Assembly: GCA_040219515.1 (NCBI GenBank)
Contig: JAVJSI010000010.1
Location: 94,557 to 158,556 of the forward strand
Source of the DNA: Acidimicrobiales bacterium
GTDB taxonomy: Bacteria > Actinomycetota > Acidimicrobiia > Acidimicrobiales > Aldehydirespiratoraceae
Direction of reading: 5' to 3'
DNA length: 64,000 bases
Position 1 is the stretch's first letter. Every line of letters begins with the position of its first letter. A model generated the notes under the pieces. That model was not told where the DNA came from and ran no database searches. It was given only the letters and a program-made list of their open reading frames with translations. Positions 1 to 8,118 of the stretch are shown piece by piece. Made by a program: the position numbers and the translations under genes.

Positions 1-911
1 ACACGGCAAGGCTGCCGACCGGGTTCGATCCCCTGGACCGTGTACTCGGCGGCGGATTCCGCCGCAACGACCTCATCCTCCTCGGGGGACGACCCGGCGT
101 GGGCAAGACGATCGCCGGGCTGCAGTGGGCGCGAGCGGTCGCGATGTCCGGCGCGACCGCGTTCGTGGCCAGCTACGAGCACGACGAGCAGACCCTTCTG
201 GGTCGGCTCATCGCATTGGAGATCGGCATGTTCGACCTCGGGCCGGTCGACATGGAGACCGAGGCGCTCGTGGCCGGGATGCTGAACGGCGAGTTCGCGG
301 CAAACTCCGACGCCGGCCGGCACCCGCTCGTGCGTGCCGCGATCTCGCGGGTCGAGATGTATGCCGACCGCCTCGTACTCCTGCCCGCGGCACGATTGAG
401 GATGGATCTCGATCGACTCGAGAGCGCGTATGCGTCGGTTGACGCGGAGCGCAAGCTCTTGGTGATCGACTACGTCCAGAAGGTCCCCATCGCCGGGCCG
501 GTCTCGAGTTGGGATGCGGATGGTGCGCGCATCGTGGCGGGCCGCCTGAAGGATCTCGCGATGTCGACCTCGTCTGCGGTCGTGGCGATCGCCGCGGTCG
601 ATGACGCCGGCCTGCAGTCCAGGCGAGTGCGTGTCGAGCACCTCCGATCGGCCGCGTCGCTCAGCTATGAAGCCGACATCGCCATCATGATGAACGAGAA
701 AGCGCTGTGCACGAGCCGGGTGCACACGGCCTACGACCTCACTCGGATCGAGGCGTTCGAAAAACTGGTCGTGTTCTCCATCGAGAAGAATCGTTCGGGT
801 CGATCGGCGCTCGACCTCGAGTTCACGAAAGACTTCGAGCGGTTCCGGTTCGTCCCGACGGGACACTTCGTGGCCGAGACCCTGATCGACGGCGTCGCCG
901 TCGATCAGTAG
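1..911 (+). CDS. DnaB-like RecA-fold ATPase, C-terminal part (gene begins before the window)
   Basis: The reading frame is open from base 3, so the 5' end lies outside the window. The first visible residues read TGFDPLDRVLGGG, then GGRPGVGKT (Walker A, bases about 84-110). Both are typical of the C-terminal helicase domain of DnaB and its relatives. Walker B is LLVIDYVQKVP around base 460. Near the C-terminus, SIEKNRSGRSALDLEF matches the DnaB segment that ends in KNRxGxxG. This indicates a hexameric RecA-type ATPase acting on DNA. The linker and N-terminal domain are not visible. Some core DnaB motifs are loose: where DnaB has LSQLxR this protein has IAAVDDAG. It may therefore be an accessory DnaB-like ATPase and not the replicative helicase. 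The next gene is convergent, 6 bp away. Confidence 0.75.
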   Translation, partial: TARLPTGFDPLDRVLGGGFRRNDLILLGGRPGVGKTIAGLQWARAVAMSGATAFVASYEHDEQTLLGRLIALEIGMFDLGPVDMETEALVAGMLNGEFAANSDAGRHPLVRAAISRVEMYADRLVLLPAARLRMDLDRLESAYASVDAERKLLVIDYVQKVPIAGPVSSWDADGARIVAGRLKDLAMSTSSAVVAIAAVDDAGLQSRRVRVEHLRSAASLSYEADIAIMMNEKALCTSRVHTAYDLTRIEAFEKLVVFSIEKNRSGRSALDLEFTKDFERFRFVPTGHFVAETLIDGVAVDQ

Positions 912-917
912 CTGGAC

Positions 918-1847
918 TCATCTCTCCGCAGCGAGCAGAGCGGCACCGAGGGCGGCGGCGTCGGCACCGAGTTCCGCCGCGACCACGTCGGGGATCGGGC
1001 GGTGGTCGGCGCCGAGGAGCAGTTCCCCGAGCCAGTGGGTGACGCCGGCGATGAGCGGATCGCCGATGTCGACGAGACCGCCACCGATGACGATGCGCTC
1101 GGGGTCGAGGGTCAGCACGAGATCGGCGAGGCCGCGGGCGACTTCCCGACAGAAACCGTCGAAGACGATCCGGGCGTCGTCGTCGCCGGCCCGCATGAGT
1201 TCGACGACGTGCTGACCGACGAGATCGTCGAGACGGTCGACGTCGGCGACGGCGTCCGGGAAGCGACCGGCGGCGGCCGCCTCCCGACCCATACGACCGA
1301 GGGCGTTGCCCGATGCGTAGTACTCCCACGGCCCGTTCCGGCCCGTGATGTGCGTCGGGCCGTTCGGGTCGATCACGACATGGCCGACCTCGCCGGCGAA
1401 CCCGTTGGCGCCGAGCGCGAGCCGACCGTTGATCACGAACCCCGCCCCGATCCCGGTACCGAGTGCGACATAGGCGAAGTCGTCGGCGCCGCGACCGGCG
1501 CCCAGCTTCGCCTCGGCCCAGGTGCCGGCGCTGGCGTCGTTGGCCGCCAGGACCGGAAGTCCGGTGGCGCTCGAGAGTCGCTCGGCCACCGGGAATTCGA
1601 CGAGGTCGGCGAGGTTCGGGGAGTAGCGGACCACGCCGTCGCGGGTGACAAGGCCGGCGATGCCGAGCCCGACCGAGGTGGCTGCTTCGTCAGCCGTCAA
1701 CTCGTCGACGATCGACCCCAGTGTCTCGATCAGCTCGTCGGGCGTTCCCGCGCTCGGTCGGCGTGCACGACCCCGCACGCTGCCGGTCTCGGCATCGATG
1801 GCGAGACCGAGGGCCTTGGTTCCTCCGACGTCGAGTCCGATGATCAC
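918..1847 (-). CDS. ROK-family sugar kinase lacking the usual zinc cysteines
   Basis: Predicted cytoplasmic ATP-dependent sugar kinase (glucokinase-like) of 309 aa. It begins with IIGLDVGGTK (phosphate-1 loop), has the catalytic Asp in AANDASAG and a second phosphate loop in LGTGIGAG. The conserved GEVGH that precedes the ROK zinc site is present. However, the CxCGxxGC zinc motif is replaced by THITGRNGP, so none of the three cysteines remains, while the following WEYYASGNALGR is normal. The start is GTG 1847; another GTG in frame at 1856 is equally possible, and neither has a clear Shine-Dalgarno sequence. It is divergent from the MarR gene and shares its 80 bp intergenic region, so the palindrome there may control both. 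The actual sugar substrate cannot be read from sequence. Confidence 0.85.
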   Translation of the reverse strand: MIIGLDVGGTKALGLAIDAETGSVRGRARRPSAGTPDELIETLGSIVDELTADEAATSVGLGIAGLVTRDGVVRYSPNLADLVEFPVAERLSSATGLPVLAANDASAGTWAEAKLGAGRGADDFAYVALGTGIGAGFVINGRLALGANGFAGEVGHVVIDPNGPTHITGRNGPWEYYASGNALGRMGREAAAAGRFPDAVADVDRLDDLVGQHVVELMRAGDDDARIVFDGFCREVARGLADLVLTLDPERIVIGGGLVDIGDPLIAGVTHWLGELLLGADHRPIPDVVAAELGADAAALGAALLAAER

Positions 1848-1898
1848 CCGCCGCACGGTAGTCGCCGGCAGACCGGTGAGGTGGCGAATCTGTCTTGA

Positions 1899-1912
1899 CA
1901 GAAAGCTTTCTG
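1899..1912. promoter_or_regulatory. Perfect 14-bp palindrome, probable MarR operator inside a promoter
   Basis: CAGAAAGCTTTCTG is a perfect inverted repeat in an otherwise GC-rich intergenic region between the ROK gene and the MarR gene. It overlaps a TTGACA -35 box (1895-1900). TTACAT at 1918-1923, 17 bp further on, is a plausible -10 box ending 6 bp before the MarR ATG at 1930. Binding here would block RNA polymerase, so autoregulation by the MarR protein is the simplest reading. The operator role is inferred. Confidence 0.6.
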
Positions 1913-1929
1913 CAAAGTTACATGAGGTC

Positions 1930-2424
1930 ATGGCCGATCTCACGACTGTCACCCTCCTGTTGGGGCGACTCTCGCGACTGAACGAGGCCGCGGTCACCGA
2001 CGTCTGTGCGACCCATGGCACCACGCCGGCGGAGGTGCGGGTCATGGCGCTGCTCATGCATCGTCCAGAGCGGTCGGCCAGCCCCTCCGACATCGCCGCC
2101 TTCGTCGTGCAGACGAGCGGAGGCCTCACCGCAACACTGCGCCGCCTCGAGGCCGACGGGTATGTCGAGCGGCGCAACGATCCCGCCGACGGCCGCGGCC
2201 GTCTGGTGCAGCTCACCGACCCCGGTGCCGAGTTCCACGAGCGTGTGATCGATGCCGTCACCCGGCGGGTCAGCCGGGCGTTCCTCGACCTCGATCTCGA
2301 TCTCGCCGACCAGGTCATCCGCGACCTCGTCGACGGTTTCGAGCAAGCCGAAGGCTCGGCGTCGAGCTCCGGCTTCGTCGCCGGCATCACCGTTTCGTCC
2401 CACCGCTCCCCAGCCACGAGGTGA
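1930..2424 (+). CDS. MarR-family transcriptional regulator
   Basis: A 164-aa winged-helix repressor. The recognition region SASPSDIAAFVVQTSGGLTATLRRLEADGYVERR (about residues 53-85) is a standard MarR helix-turn-helix, followed by the wing NDPADGRGRLVQLT. The ATG at 1930 is chosen because the -10-like box ends 6 bp upstream, giving a leaderless message; the GAGG 2 bp before the ATG is too close to act as a ribosome site. The next gene overlaps its end: the GAGGTG of the downstream ribosome site runs into the TGA stop. The regulator is therefore probably co-transcribed with the dioxygenase and may sense its substrate or product. Confidence 0.85.
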   Translation: MADLTTVTLLLGRLSRLNEAAVTDVCATHGTTPAEVRVMALLMHRPERSASPSDIAAFVVQTSGGLTATLRRLEADGYVERRNDPADGRGRLVQLTDPGAEFHERVIDAVTRRVSRAFLDLDLDLADQVIRDLVDGFEQAEGSASSSGFVAGITVSSHRSPATR

Positions 2425-2429
2425 CCCAC

Positions 2430-3221
2430 ATGTCCACGACCGACTCTCCTGCCCCCACTGCTCGTCTCGACGTCGAACCGCTCAGCGGGAGGCTGGCTGC
2501 GGAGGTGCTCGTCCCGCTCGACGTGGTGCTCTCCGACGAGGGTCTCCACGCCGACCTGCGCGCCGCCCTCCACACCCACGGGGTGCTGGTGCTGCGCGCC
2601 GCGTCGCCCACGCCGGAGCAGCAGATCGCGCTGGCGGGAGTGTTCGGCGAGCCCGCGCCACCCCAGCCGCAGAACCCACGTCATCCCGACTTCGATCTGG
2701 TCTGTGTCTTCGACAGCGCCGGTGGCTACAAGGCCGACAAGTGGCACGCCGACGAGACGTTCACCGACCATCCGGTGAGCGGCGCCGTGCTGTCGATGCA
2801 GGTCAAGCCCACGGTGGGCGGCGACACCATGTGGACCAACACCGAGGCGGCCTACGACGCGCTCTCCACCGGAATGAAGACGTTGCTGGAGAACCGCCGG
2901 GCCCGGCACGAGATCTCCGAGTCGGTCGCCGCAGTGCATCCGGTGATCCGCACCCACCCGGTCACCGGCCGGAAGTCGATCTATGTCAACGACATCTTCA
3001 CTCGGGGCATCGTGAACCTTCCGCCCGACGAGAGCGACGCGATCCTGCCGTTCCTCAAGCGCCATGTGCACCGCCCAGAGTTCACCTATCGCCACACGTG
3101 GGCCGCGGGCGATGTGATCGTCTGGGACAACCGCCGTACGCAGCACTACGCGCTCAACGACTTCGAGGGTCGCCGCGTCGTTCACCGGGTCGGGTTCAAC
3201 GCCGAGCCGTTCGAGGACTGA
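2430..3221 (+). CDS. TauD/TfdA-family Fe(II)/2-oxoglutarate dioxygenase
   Basis: A 263-aa cytoplasmic non-heme iron dioxygenase. The facial triad is visible: H106 and D108 in KWHADETF, and a distal His in DNRRTQHYA. An Arg that binds 2-oxoglutarate is expected in the GRRVVHRVGF segment. Length is normal for TauD/TfdA. The ATG at 2430 is preferred to GTG 2421 because GAGGTG (2418-2423) sits 6 bp upstream. The family hydroxylates taurine, alkylsulfates, phenoxyacetates, carnitine precursors and related compounds; the substrate here is unknown. It lies between a MarR regulator and a propeller-like protein with a 3 bp gap, suggesting a small regulated catabolic operon. Confidence 0.85.
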   Translation: MSTTDSPAPTARLDVEPLSGRLAAEVLVPLDVVLSDEGLHADLRAALHTHGVLVLRAASPTPEQQIALAGVFGEPAPPQPQNPRHPDFDLVCVFDSAGGYKADKWHADETFTDHPVSGAVLSMQVKPTVGGDTMWTNTEAAYDALSTGMKTLLENRRARHEISESVAAVHPVIRTHPVTGRKSIYVNDIFTRGIVNLPPDESDAILPFLKRHVHRPEFTYRHTWAAGDVIVWDNRRTQHYALNDFEGRRVVHRVGFNAEPFED

Positions 3222-3224
3222 CCG

Positions 3225-4787
3225 ATGCAGAGCGGACCCACCAACCCGTATCTCGCCGCGTCGTCCTACGGCGTTGCCCACGGGCGCAGCGATCAGCAGG
3301 ACAACGTGCCGTGGCGAGGCCCGGAGGGCCCCACCGAGGTGCTCGACGAGACCACCGACGTGGACTACGCGTGGCTCGGCCCCTGTCACTTCGGCGGGCT
3401 GATCTCGGGGCCGTACCCCGACGGCAAGCGCACGATCTGGAGCAACGGCAAGCAGAACATCGTCAAGCTCGACTACGACACGCTCGAGGTGTTGGCCGAC
3501 CACGAGATCGTCGGTGGTGGCGGCCGCTCGCCACAGTCCGAGCTCGAGGAGAACCTGCGAGGGCTCGACGAGAAGGACGGCTGGCCGGCGATCGAGCACG
3601 CCATCGAACTCTCGATGAAGTACATGACCGGGCTCGACGGCGTCTACGCCCTGCTCGACTGCGACCACACGCTCTTCCTCGGGCGCAAGGACCACGCGGT
3701 CGCCTATGTCGAGGTCGACCCGACCGATCGCACGTCGGCGATCGTCGAGCGCGACCGCTGGTACAAGCCCGACCACATCGCCGGCGCGTTCGTCGGGATG
3801 AACATCACCTTCGACGGTCGGCTCGTGATGTCGACCGACCGCGGCTGGGTGGTCGTACTCGCGCGTGACTTCAGCGAGTACCACGCCATCCAGGTGGCCG
3901 GCGGCGCCGAGCACGCCGAGAGCTACTGCACCGAGATGGAGGCCGCCGGTCGCGTCGGCTACGGCTGGATGCGCACCAGCATGTGCGTGGACGACGACAA
4001 CGCCATCTACTGCTCGTCCAACGACCACCATCACAAGCTGCGCTGGACGGGCACCGAGCTCACCGACGCCGAATCGGCCGGCGGCTGGACCATCGCGTAC
4101 CGCAACGGCGGCGGCACCGGCTCGGGCACGACACCCTCACTCATGGGATTCGGTCCCGACGAGGACAGGTTCGTGGTGTTCGGCGACGGCGACGAGGTGG
4201 TCAACATCACCCTCGCCTGGCGCGACGACATCCCCGCCGACTGGGTGCAGCTCCCGAACGCTCCCGATCGCCGTATCGCCGGCCTCGGCCCCGCCAACAT
4301 GGGCGACCCGGACCTGCCGACCATCCAGACCGAGCAGTCGATCACGGTGTCGGGCTATGGCGCGATGACGGTCAACAACGAGCCGGCCACGATCCCCGAC
4401 GGGTTTCCTGCCCAGGGGGTTCGCATGCTCTGCTTCATGCTCGGCCACAAGCCCGAGTTCACGCCCCACGGGCTGCACAAGTACGTGTGGGACCCGATCG
4501 CCCGTGAGCTCCGCGAGGCCTGGGTGAACCACGAGGTGTCGTCGCCGAACTCGGTGCCCTTCGTGGCCGAGGCGAGCGGACTCGTGTACACCTGTGGCGT
4601 TCGCGACGAGAAGTGGACCATCGAGGCGGTGCACTGGGAGACCGGCGAGGCCGCATTCCACTACGTGCTCGGCGGGTCCAAGTTCAACACCATCGGCGCC
4701 GGGGTGACGGTCGACGACGACGGTCGACTCTTGTTCGGGTCGATGTACGGAAAGACCCGGATCCGCCGGGGGCCCGGTCCGGCCTGA
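3225..4787 (+). CDS. Conserved hypothetical protein, probable beta-propeller
   Basis: 520 aa, starting 3 bp after the dioxygenase stop, so almost certainly co-expressed and co-translated. There is no signal peptide or membrane segment, so it is predicted cytoplasmic. Several blade-like repeats of the form D-x-D-G/A-x-L/I-Y are seen (NITFDGRLVMS, CVDDDNAIYCSS, TVDDDGRLLFGS), as in SMP-30 and PQQ-type propellers. There is a His-rich turn DHHHKLRW near residue 265. I do not recognise a named family. Coupling to a TauD-like enzyme suggests an accessory or second enzymatic step, perhaps a lactonase-like or binding function, but this is inference. Confidence 0.6.
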   Translation: MQSGPTNPYLAASSYGVAHGRSDQQDNVPWRGPEGPTEVLDETTDVDYAWLGPCHFGGLISGPYPDGKRTIWSNGKQNIVKLDYDTLEVLADHEIVGGGGRSPQSELEENLRGLDEKDGWPAIEHAIELSMKYMTGLDGVYALLDCDHTLFLGRKDHAVAYVEVDPTDRTSAIVERDRWYKPDHIAGAFVGMNITFDGRLVMSTDRGWVVVLARDFSEYHAIQVAGGAEHAESYCTEMEAAGRVGYGWMRTSMCVDDDNAIYCSSNDHHHKLRWTGTELTDAESAGGWTIAYRNGGGTGSGTTPSLMGFGPDEDRFVVFGDGDEVVNITLAWRDDIPADWVQLPNAPDRRIAGLGPANMGDPDLPTIQTEQSITVSGYGAMTVNNEPATIPDGFPAQGVRMLCFMLGHKPEFTPHGLHKYVWDPIARELREAWVNHEVSSPNSVPFVAEASGLVYTCGVRDEKWTIEAVHWETGEAAFHYVLGGSKFNTIGAGVTVDDDGRLLFGSMYGKTRIRRGPGPA

Positions 4788-4820
4788 TTGGAGCTGCCGC
4801 ATACCGGGTAGGCCCCCCGC

Positions 4821-5915
4821 ATGGACACCACGACTTCGATCACCAACCACCCCGTCGCGCTCACCGAGGCGCTCGAGCACCACGGAGCAGGGACCGCGAC
4901 CGTGTATCTGCCGTCGCCCAGCGACAACCTCGAGGCCGACGATCGGTTCTCGATTCGACGGCGCAACGTGGCGGGCCTGCTCGACAAGGCCGGCGCGTCG
5001 CCCGCGACGATCGCGACCATCGAGACGGCACTCGAGAACTGCGAACACGGTGACGGCGAAGGTTTCGTCGTCGTCGCTCGCGATGAGGAACTCGTACTGG
5101 TGCACGAGACCCGCCGACCCATCGACGGCGATCACGTCGCGGTGGGCCCGCTGCCACAGCTCCTGCCCGCCATCGCGGCGACGCAGCACGACCTACCGCA
5201 TCTCGCAGTGCTCCTCGACCGAACCGGCGCCGACCTGTTCCTGCGCTCCGGGCCGGGCGCCGTGGTTGCCATCGACGAGAGCGAGGGAGACGACACCCGG
5301 ATCCAACGGAGCCACCCGGGGGGATGGTCGCAGCGTCGCTTCCAACAGATCGCCGAGAATGCCTGGGAGAACAACGCAAAGGACGTGGTCGCCGACATCC
5401 TCTCCGCCCATCCCGATGTCGAGTTGCTGGTGGTCGGTGGCGACGTACGAGCCGTCGGGTTCTTCGAGGAACACGTTCCCGAGAGGTTGCGCCCGGTACT
5501 CCACGCGCCCGGGTCTCGCCAGAGCGATCACGAGGCCTTCCTCGCGGCGGCTGACACGTTGATCGCCGATGTCGTGGCCCGGCAGATGACCGAGGTCTTG
5601 CAGGAGGTTCGCGGGGCGGTGAAGAGCGGCGGCGGTGTCGAGGGTGACGAAGTCCTGGATCTGTTGTCGCAGGGGCGCGTCCGGCGACTGATCGTCGGCG
5701 ACGACACCCTCGAAGATGACCGTCCGACTGCGTACTTCGACCTCGCCGGCGGGTTCCGCAGCGGCCCCGAAGCGCCGGACGGGTCAAAGGGTGTGGAGGC
5801 GGTGTCGACCGACGCCGCGCTCTTCCTCGCGCTGCGTCTCGGTGTCGAGGTGATCGTCGCGCCCTCGTCGGCGATTCGTGCCGTGCCGCCGCTGGCGGCA
5901 GTGCTCCACGAGTGA
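4821..5915 (+). CDS. baeRF-family protein (Rv2629-like, eRF1/Vms1-related)
   Basis: 364 aa, predicted cytoplasmic. The central segment GGWSQRRFQQIAENAWENNA (about residues 171-190), followed by VVADIL and ELLVVGGD, is characteristic of the bacterial archaeo-eukaryotic release-factor superfamily (baeRF), which includes mycobacterial Rv2629. Relatives of the eRF1 domain 1/2 fold act on peptidyl-tRNA or stalled ribosomes, as eukaryotic Vms1 does. In place of the eRF1 GGQ there is GGWSQRR. The C-terminal L7Ae-like part ends IVAPSSAIRAVPPLAAVL. It probably has a ribosome-rescue or stress role, but this is family-level inference. No ribosome site is visible before ATG 4821. Confidence 0.7.
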   Translation: MDTTTSITNHPVALTEALEHHGAGTATVYLPSPSDNLEADDRFSIRRRNVAGLLDKAGASPATIATIETALENCEHGDGEGFVVVARDEELVLVHETRRPIDGDHVAVGPLPQLLPAIAATQHDLPHLAVLLDRTGADLFLRSGPGAVVAIDESEGDDTRIQRSHPGGWSQRRFQQIAENAWENNAKDVVADILSAHPDVELLVVGGDVRAVGFFEEHVPERLRPVLHAPGSRQSDHEAFLAAADTLIADVVARQMTEVLQEVRGAVKSGGGVEGDEVLDLLSQGRVRRLIVGDDTLEDDRPTAYFDLAGGFRSGPEAPDGSKGVEAVSTDAALFLALRLGVEVIVAPSSAIRAVPPLAAVLHE

Positions 5916-5972
5916 TCTACCCGTCGGGTCGCCGACGCTGAATCAACCCGGCACACCCGCCGTGCCGCACGG

Positions 5973-6989
5973 TCAGCCGAGGATCCGGCCGAAGCGGGCG
6001 ATCGCGGTCTCGACATCGGCGGCGTCGACATCGAGGTGGGTGACGAGCCGGGCGGAGGCGCCACCATCGCCACTGGACGACGCGAGAACGCGGACGCCGG
6101 CACCGGCCAGCTGGTCGACGAGGTCCACGGGTGCGTCGCCGATCCGGAGGAACACCATGTTCGTGTTGCGGGCGACGATGGTGACCGAGCCGATCTCGGC
6201 GAGGCCCTCGGCGAGCCGGGCGGCGTTGGCGTGGTCATCGGCCAGCCGGTCGACGTGATGGTCGAGTGCATGGAGGCCGGCCGCCGCCAGCACACCGACC
6301 TGGCGGAGGCCGCCGCCCAGCATCTTGCGCCAGTGTCGGGCCTCCTCGATCAGTGCGGCCGAGCCACTCAGCACCGATCCCGCCGGGGCGCCGAGTCCCT
6401 TCGACAGGCACAGCGACACGGAGTCGAACGGGGCCGCCAGCTCGGCGCCGGTGATGCCGAGCTCGGTGACCGCGTTCCACATGCGGGCGCCGTCGAGGTG
6501 CACGGCGAGGCCGTGGGCACGAGCGACGCCCACCGCCTCGTTCATGCGGTCGACCGACTGGGCCGCGCCGTCCTTGGTGTTCTCCAGACACAGCAGACGG
6601 GTGCGGGCGAAGTGGTCGTCCTTCGGCTTGACCGCCGCGGCGATGGCGGCCGGGTCGGGCAGACCGTCGGCCAGCATCGGCACGGGCTGGGGCTGGATGC
6701 CGCCGAGAACGGCGCCGCCGCCGCCCTCCCAGCGATACGTGTGGGCCATGTCGCCGACGATGTACTCGTCGCCGCGCCCACAGTGGGCGAGCAGCGCACA
6801 CAGATTCGACTGGGTCCCACTGGTGACGAACACGGCCGCTTCCTTGCCGAGCCGTTCGGCGACCGTGGCTTCGAGCCGGGTGACCGTGGGGTCGTCGCCG
6901 AACACGTCGTCGCCCACCTCGGCCTCGGCCATCGCGGTGCGCATGGCCGGCGCCGGTCGGGTCACGGTGTCAGAGCGGAGATCGATCAC
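5973..6989 (-). CDS. ltaE: Low-specificity L-threonine aldolase
   Basis: 338-aa PLP enzyme splitting L-threonine or L-allo-threonine into glycine and acetaldehyde. It starts with the family signature IDLRSDTVTRP. The substrate/PLP loop EVGDDVFGDDPT is present, the PLP lysine is in LCLSKGLGAP (about residue 197), and HLDGARMWNA supplies the cofactor Asp and Arg. Length is normal. The start is GTG with a CAGACT box 6 bp upstream and no Shine-Dalgarno sequence, consistent with leaderless transcription. It is convergent with the baeRF gene and 28 bp beyond the ABC permease gene start-side cluster. Confidence 0.9.
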   Translation of the reverse strand: MIDLRSDTVTRPAPAMRTAMAEAEVGDDVFGDDPTVTRLEATVAERLGKEAAVFVTSGTQSNLCALLAHCGRGDEYIVGDMAHTYRWEGGGGAVLGGIQPQPVPMLADGLPDPAAIAAAVKPKDDHFARTRLLCLENTKDGAAQSVDRMNEAVGVARAHGLAVHLDGARMWNAVTELGITGAELAAPFDSVSLCLSKGLGAPAGSVLSGSAALIEEARHWRKMLGGGLRQVGVLAAAGLHALDHHVDRLADDHANAARLAEGLAEIGSVTIVARNTNMVFLRIGDAPVDLVDQLAGAGVRVLASSSGDGGASARLVTHLDVDAADVETAIARFGRILG

Positions 6990-7017
6990 CCGCCGAGTCT
7001 GCCCGGTCTCGCCGCGC

Positions 7018-8118
7018 TCAGTCGATGTCGCGTCGAACGAACAGCCAGGTGGCGAGCGTCGCCATGACCATCGCCCAGACCAGGGCGATCAGCCCGCCGC
7101 GCAGATAGTCGTGGGCGTAGACCGTGAGCCATTCACCCCGCAGCCGCACATAGCGGGGAACATTGGCCTCGCTGATGAACGCGAGGGCGTTGGTGAAGAG
7201 CTCCCAATGCCGGAAGTTCCGGGCCAGCAATTCGATGAGGATGTTCGACACCGCGAACCAGCCGAGGATCAGACCCACCGAGGCGGTCGTGTTGCGGGCG
7301 ATGACGGCGACCGACATGGCGATCACGAAGAAGAGACCACCGACCAGGGCGGCGCGGAGGATCACCGAGATCACGTCGACCCAGAAGCGGGTGTCGACGC
7401 CCTGGGTCGTGCCGTGGAGATCGGCCAGGAGCAGGAACAGACCGGCGAGCCACGCCAGCACGACCGTGGTGACCACTGCCGATGACACGAACCCGGCGAC
7501 GAACTTGGCGGTGAGTACGCGCCCTCGCCGCGGTTCCCAGAGCAGCAGGTTCTCGACCGTGCCCGACTTGTACTCGGCGCCGACGAACGACGCCCCGATG
7601 ATCACGGAGAGCACCAGCGAGAACGTCGCAACTGCGGGGAGTATGCCGACCAGCCCCTCGCTGGCGTTGCGGAAACGGTCGGCGCCGATCGTGAAGTCGT
7701 CGGCCCGATTCGAGCTGGGCCGTTGTTCGCTCCAGTCGGTGATCGAGCTGGCGGCGTAGCCCTCGGTGAGGAGCTCTGTTGCGAAGAAGCGCTGGTCCTC
7801 GCCGCGGAACCAGACCGGATCGTTGAAGCAGTAGTCCTCCCGCAGGCGACGATCGATCTCCGACTGTTCGAACCCGTCGAACTCGGGGAAGTCACGTTGG
7901 AACTGTTCGTCGGTCAGCGACTCGAAGTAGGACAGGCAGTCGTCGGTCGCAATGGCGGCCTGCTCGACGGCACCATCGTCGGTCGGGGCCTCGCTGCTGG
8001 TCTGGGTGAAGCTGATCCCGAATGCGAGCAGAATGACCGCGCCGGCGATCCCGGCCGTGATCCAGACGATGCGACGGCCACGGAAGCGGGCGAATTCGGT
8101 GCGGATGAGACGGCTCAC
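7018..8118 (-). CDS. ABC-2 type transporter permease
   Basis: 366-aa integral membrane protein. One helix lies near the N-terminus (IVWITAGIAGAVILLAF, about 16-32), followed by an extracytoplasmic segment of about 120 residues with two Cys. A cluster of about five helices covers the last 200 residues, including VATFSLVLSVIIGASFVGAE and ALVGGLFFVIAMSVAVIA. The intervening AEYKSGTVENLL is the coupling-type motif found in ABC-2 permeases. The start overlaps the stop of the upstream ATPase gene by 4 bp. Together they form an ABC-2 exporter with unknown cargo; antibiotic, lipid or peptide export are all possible. Confidence 0.85.
   Translation of the reverse strand: MSRLIRTEFARFRGRRIVWITAGIAGAVILLAFGISFTQTSSEAPTDDGAVEQAAIATDDCLSYFESLTDEQFQRDFPEFDGFEQSEIDRRLREDYCFNDPVWFRGEDQRFFATELLTEGYAASSITDWSEQRPSSNRADDFTIGADRFRNASEGLVGILPAVATFSLVLSVIIGASFVGAEYKSGTVENLLLWEPRRGRVLTAKFVAGFVSSAVVTTVVLAWLAGLFLLLADLHGTTQGVDTRFWVDVISVILRAALVGGLFFVIAMSVAVIARNTTASVGLILGWFAVSNILIELLARNFRHWELFTNALAFISEANVPRYVRLRGEWLTVYAHDYLRGGLIALVWAMVMATLATWLFVRRDID

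Noticed and set aside
918..4034. Very long minus-strand open frame (1038 codons)
   Set aside because: Only the last third (918-1847) carries ROK motifs. The rest is antisense to the MarR, dioxygenase and propeller genes and is a high-GC artefact with Arg/Val/His-rich nonsense.
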